From Thermoanaerobaculales bacterium (lineage in GTDB: Bacteria > Acidobacteriota > Thermoanaerobaculia > Thermoanaerobaculales > Sulfomarinibacteraceae): a stretch of DNA of 9,862 nucleotides. This document shows positions 1 through 5,305 of the stretch, in pieces (the stretch's first letter is position 1; each line of letters begins with the position of its first letter). Under the pieces are notes generated by a model. The model saw only the letters and a program-made list of their open reading frames with translations, was not told the origin of the DNA and did no database searches. The position numbers were made by a program, and so were the translations under genes. The DNA lies in NCBI GenBank assembly GCA_025456385.1, contig JALOKS010000073.1, positions 1-9,862 of the forward strand. The letters are read 5' to 3'.

Positions 1-109
1 GCTCGCCTTCCGCGTCGCCGGCGGGGTCCAGCCCGGGCGCTGGCGACTCGTCATCGAGCTCGCGGAGAGCCGGGTCGACATCCCCTTCGAGGTCGAAGCG
101 GAGGATTGA
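1..109 (+). CDS. C-terminal end of an unidentified protein (cut by window edge)
   Basis: Reading from base 2, an open frame runs to a TGA at 107-109 and gives about 35 residues ending in an acidic tail (EVEAED). Nearly every third codon position is G or C, as in the confirmed genes of this window, which supports real coding. A fragment reading GRWRLVIEL, followed by alternating hydrophobic and polar residues, suggests the last strands of a small beta-sandwich domain. FixH- or YtkA-like proteins end in a similar way, but the fragment is too short to name. It is convergent with adk. The start and most of the gene lie outside the window. Confidence 0.6.
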   Translation, partial: LAFRVAGGVQPGRWRLVIELAESRVDIPFEVEAED

Positions 110-133
110 AGCAGCTCAGCGCAGGGGAGCGGA

Positions 134-230
134 GGAGCGGAGGGGCCTGAGCACTGAGGAGCGACAACGTTCCGGTCCGGCTCCCCTCTGCCCCTTTTCC
201 CCTCTGCCCCTTTTCCCCTCTGCCCCTTTT
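134..230 (+). terminator. Possible multi-register terminator for the gene at the left edge
   Basis: The purine segment GGAGCGGAGGGG (134-145) can pair with CCCCTCTGCCCC in each repeat copy (183-194, 199-210, 215-226). The stem is 12 positions with one G-U pair and one A-C mismatch. Each copy is followed directly by TTTT, so any of three pairings would give a hairpin plus a short U tract. The loop is long, 37 nt or more, which weakens the case. The position just after a stop codon and before a convergent gene fits a terminator. This is inference from base pairing by eye, with no folding energy calculated. Confidence 0.3.
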
Positions 231-238
231 CCCCTCTG
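183..238. repeat. 16-bp tandem repeat, 3.5 copies
   Basis: The unit CCCCTCTGCCCCTTTT occurs three times without change (183-198, 199-214, 215-230), followed by a half copy, CCCCTCTG (231-238). It lies in the gap between two convergent genes. It has no spacer/repeat alternation and is not a CRISPR array. The perfect identity suggests recent expansion by slippage, so copy number may vary between strains. Confidence 0.9.
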
Positions 239-281
239 ACCAGAGAATCCGACCGCGCTCGCGCGTTCTCCCGGCGCGTTC

Positions 282-950
282 CTACACGCGACCGATCGCT
301 TCCAGGGCCTCGAGCGCCTGCGCCTTCACCGCGTCGATCGCCTGGGTGCCGTCGACGGTGACGAGCTTCGGCGCGTCGGTCCTCCCCTTTGCCTCGAGCT
401 CGCCGTAGAACGTGGTCAGCACCTCGGTCTGCGCGTGGTAGGTCGCCAGCCGGTTGCGGATGGTCTCCTCGCGATCGTCGTCACGGTGCACCAGGGGCTC
501 GCCGGTGACGTCGTCGCGGCCCTCGACCTTCGGCGGGTTGAAGACGACGTGGTAGACCCGGCCCGAGCCGGGGTGCGAGCGGCGGCCGGAGAGCCGCTTC
601 ACGATGTCGTCGTCGGGAACCGAGATCTCGACCACCGCGTCGATCCGCACGCCGGCGTCGCGCATCGCCTGCGCCTGCGCCAGGGTCCGCGGGAAGCCGT
701 CGAAGAGGAAACCCGCCTTGCAGTCCGCCTTGGTGATCCGCTCCTTGACCAGGCCGATGATGATGTCGTCGGACACCAGGCCGCCGCTGTCCATCACCAC
801 CTTGGCCTGCCGGCCGAGCTCGGTGCCCGCGGCCACCGCGGCCCGCAGCATGTCGCCGGTCGAGATCTGGGGGATCCCGAAGCGCTCGCAGATGAAGCGC
901 GCCTGGGTGCCCTTGCCCGCCCCCGGTGGTCCGAGAAGAATCAGTCGCAT
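282..950 (-). CDS. adk: Adenylate kinase
   Basis: A 222-residue cytoplasmic enzyme catalysing ATP + AMP = 2 ADP. The P-loop GPPGAGKGTQ is at residues 7-16, an STGDMLR AMP-binding segment at 30-36, and DGFPR at 84-88. The LID (about 122-159) has His126, Ser129, Asp146 and Thr149, the positions and residues found in E. coli Adk instead of four zinc-binding cysteines, so it is the long, zinc-free type. The start at 950 is chosen because AGGAGG (964-959) lies 8 nt upstream and the protein then begins at the conserved MRLILLGPPG. The frame stays open to 1079, but that extension is low-complexity and lacks family similarity. It is divergent from aprBA. Because APS reductase yields AMP when reducing APS, this neighbour may serve AMP recycling; that link is inferred. 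Confidence 0.97.
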   Translation of the reverse strand: MRLILLGPPGAGKGTQARFICERFGIPQISTGDMLRAAVAAGTELGRQAKVVMDSGGLVSDDIIIGLVKERITKADCKAGFLFDGFPRTLAQAQAMRDAGVRIDAVVEISVPDDDIVKRLSGRRSHPGSGRVYHVVFNPPKVEGRDDVTGEPLVHRDDDREETIRNRLATYHAQTEVLTTFYGELEAKGRTDAPKLVTVDGTQAIDAVKAQALEALEAIGRV

Positions 951-1333
951 GCCCCCGTCCTCCTGCGCCGCGGTCGCCCGCGTTGATGTGGCCCCGGTCC
1001 CTTGCACGAACGATGCCCGGCGCGGAAGGGCCTCCGGCCGCCCCCTCCGTCCGCCGCCTGCCGACGGCTGCGCCATCACAGGCCCTCAGCCCTCCCGTCC
1101 GCCGGTGTCCGGGGCGGGCCGGACCCGTCCTCCCATGCTCCAAGTATCCTGGACTGAGCACGTTCAGGGCAGCCGGGTGGTGCCGGCGCGCCGCCTCGGC
1201 GAGGCCGGGCCGGCGGCGGGGGCCCGCGCGCCGGCACCCGGGTCACCCGGGCTCACCCCTCTCGTTCCCCAGGTGTAACGCTGTCGACCCGGGCTCAACT
1301 CGCTTTTTTCGAGAGAATTACCGAAGGCATTCC

Positions 1334-1365
1334 GACCTCCCGTCACGCGTCGGTAACGGAGGGTC
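1334..1365. other. Imperfect inverted repeat (possible hairpin or operator)
   Basis: GACCTCCCGT (1334-1343) can pair with ACGGAGGGTC (1356-1365). The stem is ten positions with one T-G wobble and one C-A mismatch, around a 12-nt loop that contains ACGCGT. No T run follows, so it is not a typical terminator. The 9-mer CTCCCGTCA at 1337-1345 in the left arm recurs at 1421-1429, 84 bp away. Its role is unknown; an operator or a leader-RNA hairpin are both possible. Confidence 0.3.
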
Positions 1366-1400
1366 AGGCCGGCAGCACGCAAGTTCTTTGTTCCATTACA

Positions 1401-1416
1401 AGTGAAAATTTTCACA
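1401..1416. promoter_or_regulatory. CRP/FNR-type inverted repeat, site 1
   Basis: GTGAAAATTTTCAC (1402-1415) is a perfect 14-bp palindrome. Read as AGTGA-N6-TCACA it matches the CRP-family pattern TGTGA-N6-TCACA at 9 of 10 positions. It lies about 340 bp before aprB and 450 bp before adk. On the minus strand a TGTAAT hexamer (1400-1395) next to it resembles a -10 box, so it could equally control a minus-strand promoter. HcpR, a CRP/FNR-family regulator with TTGTGA-N6-TCACAA sites, has been predicted to control apr and sat genes in some sulfate reducers. Whether this organism has such a regulator is not visible here. Confidence 0.45.
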
Positions 1417-1598
1417 GAATCTCCCGTCAGCCGCTCTCGGTTTCGCGTAACACCGCCATCCGCTCGACTTACGCCGTACCGCCCGAACCGGGGGGGAGCC
1501 ACCGGCACCGCCGGCTGCGGGAACCAACCGACGCCGAGCTCCCGGCGGCCCTCGCCCCCTGCCGCGGCGCGTCGCCGCCCCGGTGGCGCCCTGCATGG

Positions 1599-1637
1599 GT
1601 TATCCATATTTTTTTCAATAACTTAAATACTGAACCA
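1599..1637 (+). promoter_or_regulatory. AT-rich promoter-like island upstream of aprBA
   Basis: In an otherwise GC-rich gap this 39-bp stretch is mostly A and T. It includes a run of seven T (around 1609-1615) and CAATAACTTAAATAC. A weak sigma-70-like pair can be drawn: TTATCC (1600-1605) and TTAAAT (1623-1628) with a 17-bp spacer. Each hexamer matches its consensus only partly. If correct, transcription would start near 1635 and leave a leader of about 120 nt before aprB. The location and composition contrast support a promoter more than the hexamers do. Confidence 0.4.
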
Positions 1638-1656
1638 CGATCCCAGCCCGCGGTCC

Positions 1657-1673
1657 TTGTGAAAACAGGCACA
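1657..1673. promoter_or_regulatory. CRP/FNR-type inverted repeat, site 2
   Basis: TTGTGA-AAACAG-GCACA has an intact TTGTGA left half, and its TGTGA-N6-GCACA core matches TGTGA-N6-TCACA at 9 of 10 positions. It is about 85 bp before the aprB start codon. It would lie just downstream of a transcript beginning in the AT-rich island (a repressing position), or upstream of a later promoter that I cannot identify. HcpR-like control of apr genes is the closest known precedent; identity of the regulator is inference. Confidence 0.4.
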
Positions 1674-1758
1674 GCTCTTGCTAGGTCTCGGCAGCGATGC
1701 GAAAGCTGGAGTTGAAGGTTCACCGAAGTTCATTGGAGACCGAAAGGAGGAAGCCTGT

Positions 1759-2190
1759 ATGCCGAGTTTCGTCAACGTAGAAAAGTGTGACGGGTGTAAG
1801 GCGCTCGACAAGACCGCCTGCCAGTACATCTGTCCAAACGACCTCATGGTTCTCGACAAGGAGAAGATGAAGGCCTACAACCGCGAACCCGAGATGTGCT
1901 GGGAGTGCTACAACTGCGTCAAGATCTGCCCGACCCAGGCGGTCGACGTCCGTGGCTACGCGGACTTCGTGCCCATGGGTGCTTCGGTGGTTCCGCTGCG
2001 CTCGACCGACTCCATCATGTGGACGGTCAAGTTCCGCAGCGGCCAGGTGAAGCGCTTCAAGTTCCCCATCCGCACCACTCCGGAAGGCCAGGCTCAGCCG
2101 GCTGGCGGTTTCGGCGGCGATCCGGGGCTCGACGGCCCGGTCCTCTTCACCGAGCCGGACTCCCTCGGCTGCGACGTCTGGTTGAAGTAG
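1759..2190 (+). CDS. aprB: Adenylylsulfate (APS) reductase, beta subunit
   Basis: The 143-residue iron-sulfur subunit of dissimilatory APS reductase, which moves electrons between QmoABC and the FAD of AprA in the cytoplasm. Two [4Fe-4S] sites are visible: Cys10, 13, 21, 25 (wide CX2CX7CX3C spacing) and Cys47, 50, 53, 57 (CX2CX2CX3C). Trp48, next to the second cluster, matches the tryptophan placed between the clusters in the A. fulgidus structure. The C-terminal half (about 60-143) is the beta-strand region and extended tail that embraces AprA in known structures. Length is close to the 150 residues of A. fulgidus. The start is set by AAGGAGG (1744-1750), 8 nt before ATG. The frame is open upstream to 1678, but that extension is not family-like and would span the ribosome-binding site. 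aprA follows after 10 bp. Confidence 0.97.
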   Translation: MPSFVNVEKCDGCKALDKTACQYICPNDLMVLDKEKMKAYNREPEMCWECYNCVKICPTQAVDVRGYADFVPMGASVVPLRSTDSIMWTVKFRSGQVKRFKFPIRTTPEGQAQPAGGFGGDPGLDGPVLFTEPDSLGCDVWLK

Positions 2191-2200
2191 GGAGGGGAAC

Positions 2201-4114
2201 ATGCAAAACTTCGAAACAGTCAAGGTTGAAACCGATCTCCTGATTCTCGGCGGCGGCATGGCTTCGTGCGGCGCCGCGGTCGAGGCCGCCTACTGGGCGA
2301 AGAAGAACAACCTGAAGGTCACGATGGTCGACAAGGCCGCCGTGGACCGCTCCGGCGCGGTGGCGATGGGCCTCTCCGCCATCAACCAGTACGTGGGTCT
2401 CAAGGACGGTCAGAACACCGTCAAGGACTACGTCACCTACGTGAAGAACGACCTCATGGGCGTCGCCCGCGACGACCTTGTCGCCTCGATCGCTCGCCAC
2501 GTCGACAGCTCCGTCCACCTCTTCGAGAAGTGGGGCCTGCCGATCTGGAAGGACGAGAAGGGCGGCTACGTGCACGAGGGCCGCTGGCAGCTGATGATCA
2601 ACGGCGAGTCCTACAAAGTGGTCGTGGCCGAGGCCGCCAAGAACCACCTCGGCGCCGACAACATCATCGAGCGCGTGTTCATCGTCGGCCCGATCGTCGA
2701 GGGTGGCCAGCTGAAGGGCGCCTACGGCTTCTCGGTCCGCGAGAACAAGTTCTACATCTTCCTCGCGCGCGCGATCTTCTGCGCGATGGGCGGCGCGGTC
2801 CACGTCTTCAAGCCGCGCTCCTCGGGCGAGGGCCTCGGCCGCGCCTGGTACCCGCCGTGGAACTCGGGCTCGTCGGCGTACTTCACCCTGAAGTCCGGCG
2901 CCGAGATGACCTGCCAGGAAGTGCGCTTCATCCCGGTCCGTTTCAAGGACGCCTACGGCCCGGTCGGCGCCTGGTTCCTGCTCTTCAAGTCCCGCGCGAC
3001 CAACGCCTTCGGCGGCGAGTACATGGTCGAGCGCCGCTCCGAGCTCGACAACTGGAAGCCCTACGGCCACGTCAAGCCGATCCCGGCCAACCTCCGCAAC
3101 TACCTCGGCATGCTCGACGTGATGGAGGGCAAGGGCCCCATCTACATGCGCACCGAGGAGGCCATCCAGAAGATCGCCGACCAGTACAAGGGCGATGACA
3201 AGGCCTACAAGAAGAAGATGAAGGAGCTCGAGAGCGAGGCCTGGGAAGACTTCCTCGACATGACCATCTCGCAGGCGATCCTGTGGGCCGCCAGCAACGT
3301 GCAGCCCGAGGAGAGGTCGTCCGAGATCGCGGCCGCCGAGCCCTACTTCATCGGCTCGCACTCCGGCGCCTCCGGCGCCTGGGTCTCCGGCCCCGAGGAC
3401 CTCGCCGGCGGCACCCCGTACTTCTGGGGCTACGAGAACATGTGCACCGTCAAGGGGCTGTTCGCGGCCGGCGACGCCTCCGGCGCCTCCTCGCACAAGT
3501 TCTCCTCCGGCTCCCACGCCGAGGGCCGGATCGCCGCCAAGGCCGCGGTCCGCTACCTCGTGAAGGAGAAGCCGGCGAAGCCGACCGTCAGCGACGACAC
3601 GATCAAGAAGCTCAAGGAAGCCACCCTGGCGCCGCTCGCCCTGTTCGAGCAGCACAGCGGCTTCACCTCGCAGATCGACGTCAACCCGAACTACATCCTG
3701 CCCAAGATGTTCATGTTCCGCTTGCAGAAGCTCATGGACGAGTACGCGGGCGGGGTGGGCGCGCAGTTCACCACATCGAAGCACCTCTGCGAGCGCGGCC
3801 TCGAGCTCCTCGGCATGCTCAAGGAAGACTCGAAGTTCCTGGCTGCCAAGGACCTCCACGAGCTGATGCGGTGCTGGGAGAACTACCACCGCATGTACCA
3901 GGCCGAAGCGCACGTGCGCACGATCCTGTTCCGCGAGGAGACCCGTTGGCCGGGTTACTACTTCCGCGCCGACTTCCCCAAGCTGGACAACGACAAGTGG
4001 CTGTGCTTCGCCAACTGCACCATGGACCCGGTCACCGAGGAGTGGAAGATGCTCAAGCGCGAGATCATCCCGCTCTTCAAACCCGCGTCCGATCACGAGC
4101 TCCTCGGCGGTTGA
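2201..4114 (+). CDS. aprA: Adenylylsulfate (APS) reductase, alpha subunit
   Basis: A 637-residue FAD-binding catalytic subunit of the fumarate-reductase flavoprotein family. It interconverts APS and AMP plus sulfite. The dinucleotide fold LLILGGGMASCGAA is at residues 13-26. Aligning by eye with recalled A. fulgidus AprA (643 residues), these active-site residues are kept: Asn62 (Asn74), Tyr80 (Tyr95), Glu126 (Glu141), Trp216 (Trp234), Arg247 (Arg265), Leu260 (Leu278) and His387 (His398). Like that enzyme, and unlike Desulfovibrio AprA, it lacks the longer insertion before GRWQ (residues 127-130). ASGASSHKFSSGSHAEGRI (426-444) is the conserved FAD-site block. GGAGG (2191-2195) precedes ATG by 5 nt, and aprB ends 10 bp upstream. 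A terminator-like hairpin follows. Sequence alone does not tell the oxidative from the reductive direction. Confidence 0.98.
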   Translation: MQNFETVKVETDLLILGGGMASCGAAVEAAYWAKKNNLKVTMVDKAAVDRSGAVAMGLSAINQYVGLKDGQNTVKDYVTYVKNDLMGVARDDLVASIARHVDSSVHLFEKWGLPIWKDEKGGYVHEGRWQLMINGESYKVVVAEAAKNHLGADNIIERVFIVGPIVEGGQLKGAYGFSVRENKFYIFLARAIFCAMGGAVHVFKPRSSGEGLGRAWYPPWNSGSSAYFTLKSGAEMTCQEVRFIPVRFKDAYGPVGAWFLLFKSRATNAFGGEYMVERRSELDNWKPYGHVKPIPANLRNYLGMLDVMEGKGPIYMRTEEAIQKIADQYKGDDKAYKKKMKELESEAWEDFLDMTISQAILWAASNVQPEERSSEIAAAEPYFIGSHSGASGAWVSGPEDLAGGTPYFWGYENMCTVKGLFAAGDASGASSHKFSSGSHAEGRIAAKAAVRYLVKEKPAKPTVSDDTIKKLKEATLAPLALFEQHSGFTSQIDVNPNYILPKMFMFRLQKLMDEYAGGVGAQFTTSKHLCERGLELLGMLKEDSKFLAAKDLHELMRCWENYHRMYQAEAHVRTILFREETRWPGYYFRADFPKLDNDKWLCFANCTMDPVTEEWKMLKREIIPLFKPASDHELLGG

Positions 4115-4130
4115 TCCGCCGTGCCATTCC

Positions 4131-4164
4131 GGGCCCCAGGCGCTCCGGCGCCTGGGGCCCTTTT
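4131..4164 (+). terminator. Rho-independent terminator or attenuator after aprA
   Basis: GGGCCCCAGGCGC (4131-4143) and GCGCCTGGGGCCC (4148-4160) form a perfect 13-bp stem with a TCCG loop, followed by TTTT (4161-4164). It starts 16 bp after the aprA stop and ends 11 bp before the next start codon. The stem is very strong and the T run short, so termination may be partial. Such an element would let aprBA be made in excess of the genes behind it, or protect the 3' end of the aprBA message. Confidence 0.75.
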
Positions 4165-4175
4165 CCCGAGGTGAC

Positions 4176-4502
4176 ATGACGACCCCCTACCCTGTCTGCC
4201 CGCACTGCAATCAGCCGCTCCGGGCCTTTGAGCTGCCCGACAACACCGGCTGGCAGGGTGAGTTCCAGCTCGCCTGCTTCAACGACGACTGCCCCTACTT
4301 CGTCCGCGGCTGGCAGCACATGCTGGACAACTACGCGGTCAAGGCCTCGTACCGTTTCCGCTTCGATCCCTCGACCGGCGAAAGCTCGCCGCTCGCGGTG
4401 TGGTCGCCGGACGCGCTCAAGGATCGGATCATCGACGCCGCCGTCGACGACACCGCCCGCACCGACGGTTCGAAACGCGCGGAGAACGGAGAAAGCTCAT
4501 GA
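4176..4502 (+). CDS. Small zinc-ribbon protein with Ogr/Delta-type cysteine spacing
   Basis: A 108-residue protein, probably cytoplasmic, with no signal peptide or membrane segment. Cys8-X2-Cys11-X22-Cys34-X4-Cys39 is the spacing known from the Ogr/Delta zinc fingers of P2-like phage activators. The block after Cys39 reads PYFVRGW (40-46). The C-terminal part (about 66-108) is polar and probably flexible. The family is known for transcription activation in phages, but chromosomal relatives are mostly uncharacterised. A DNA-binding role, a zinc-ribbon structural role or metal-cluster handling are all possible here. GAGG (4168-4171) lies only 4 nt before ATG, a tight spacing just behind the terminator hairpin. 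The stop overlaps the next start (ATGA), pointing to co-translation with the YkgJ-type protein. The first two residues of the motif sit in CPHC, as in typical ribbons. Confidence 0.85.
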   Translation: MTTPYPVCPHCNQPLRAFELPDNTGWQGEFQLACFNDDCPYFVRGWQHMLDNYAVKASYRFRFDPSTGESSPLAVWSPDALKDRIIDAAVDDTARTDGSKRAENGESS

Positions 4503-5305
4503 CCGCCTCCGAGGCGAACCTGCCCGCTTTCCTCATCGACAAGCGTCGGCTCAAGGAGGGCGAGGTCTTCCCCTTCGCCTGCCACCCCGGCGTCCCCTGC
4601 TTCAACAGCTGCTGCGCCGACGTCAACATCGTCCTCACCCCGCTCGACGTGCTCCGCCTCGCCCGCCGGCTCGGCCTCCACACCAGGGACTTCCTCGAGA
4701 CCTTCACCTCGAACCCCATCACCAAGGACCTCAAGCTGCCGATGGTGATGCTCAAGATGAAGGACGAGGAGGGCAAGCCCTGCCCCTTCGTCGGCGCGGC
4801 CGGCTGCACGGTGTACGGCGAACGCCCCTGGGCCTGCCGGATGTACCCGCTGGGCATGGCGATCCCGCCCGCCCGTGCCGGCGAGGAGCCCGAGCCGATG
4901 TTCTTCGTGTTCGAGGACGACCACTGCCAGGGCCGGGAGCAGCCGGGCTGCCGGACGTGGACCGCGACCGCCTGGCGCGAGGACCAGGGCCTCGCGCAGC
5001 AGGACGAGCTCGAGGCCGGCTTCCGCGACCTGGTCAGCCACCCCTGGTTCATCGGCGGCCGCACCCTCGACCCGAAGCGGATGCACATGTTCTACACCGC
5101 CTGTTACGACCTCGACACCTTCCGTTCCTTCATCTTCGAGTCCTCGTTCCGCGAGCGCTTCGAGGTTCCCCCCGAAGAGCTCGAGGAGCTGAAATCCAAT
5201 GACGAGGCCCTGCTCCGCTTCGCCTTCCGTTGGCTCCGCTTCGCGATCTTCGCCGAGCCGACCATGAAGGTCCGGGAGGGCGCGGCCGAACGGAGTGAAA
5301 AATGA
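4499..5305 (+). CDS. YkgJ-family cysteine-cluster protein
   Basis: A 268-residue soluble protein. Cys28, Cys34, Cys38 and Cys39 at the N-terminus, then Cys95, Cys103 and Cys113 with the RMYPLG block (114-119), are typical of the CxxCxxCC (YkgJ, UPF0153) family. Members are thought to bind zinc or an iron-sulfur cluster and have no settled biochemical role. Two further cysteines (143, 151) and a C-terminal half (about 155-268) rich in aromatic and charged residues extend beyond the core. The start at 4499 is chosen because GGAG (4488-4491) is 7 nt upstream and ATG overlaps the previous stop. The frame is open to 4400, but that part is arginine-rich and lies inside the preceding gene. Its stop overlaps the qmoA start by 3 bases. 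The position suggests a part in assembling or protecting the Apr/Qmo iron-sulfur enzymes; that is inference only. Confidence 0.88.
   Translation: MTASEANLPAFLIDKRRLKEGEVFPFACHPGVPCFNSCCADVNIVLTPLDVLRLARRLGLHTRDFLETFTSNPITKDLKLPMVMLKMKDEEGKPCPFVGAAGCTVYGERPWACRMYPLGMAIPPARAGEEPEPMFFVFEDDHCQGREQPGCRTWTATAWREDQGLAQQDELEAGFRDLVSHPWFIGGRTLDPKRMHMFYTACYDLDTFRSFIFESSFRERFEVPPEELEELKSNDEALLRFAFRWLRFAIFAEPTMKVREGAAERSEK

Larger units (their letters stand above)
951..1758. other. Long divergent intergenic region between adk and aprB
   Basis: About 800 bp separate the starts of adk and aprB. Open frames here on both strands are rich in Arg, Pro, Gly and Ala, lack plausible ribosome-binding sites and resemble nothing I know, so I call no gene. 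I see no tRNA or rRNA. Bases roughly 1160-1290 are extremely GC-rich; base composition becomes mixed after about 1300 and is strongly AT-rich at 1599-1637. The region must hold the promoters of both transcription units. Candidate elements are listed separately. Confidence 0.7.

Noticed and set aside
183..238. CRISPR array
   Set aside because: The 16-bp units abut directly, with no spacers; this is a simple tandem repeat.
951..1079. Longer N-terminus for adenylate kinase
   Set aside because: The frame is open, but the strong AGGAGG at 964-959 and the conserved MRLILLGPPG start fix the beginning at 950.
1299..1313. CTCG-CTTTTTT-CGAG as a terminator hairpin
   Set aside because: The stem is only 4 bp and the T run lies in the loop, not after the stem.
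1164..1607. 147-codon minus-strand open frame in the adk-aprB gap
   Set aside because: Low-complexity Arg/Gly/Ala/Pro sequence, no convincing ribosome-binding site, no recognisable family; it also spans the CRP-like palindrome.
1678..1758. Longer N-terminus for AprB
   Set aside because: The upstream in-frame ATG has no ribosome-binding site, adds 27 residues unlike AprB, and would run through the good AAGGAGG at 1744-1750.
2147..4177. Long minus-strand open frame opposite aprA
   Set aside because: Same cause: a mirror of the high-GC aprA codons. The AprA reading is unmistakable.
4400..4498. Upstream start for the YkgJ-type protein
   Set aside because: The added 33 residues are arginine-rich, lie inside the zinc-protein gene and lack a ribosome-binding site; the ATGA overlap at 4499 with GGAG upstream is far better.
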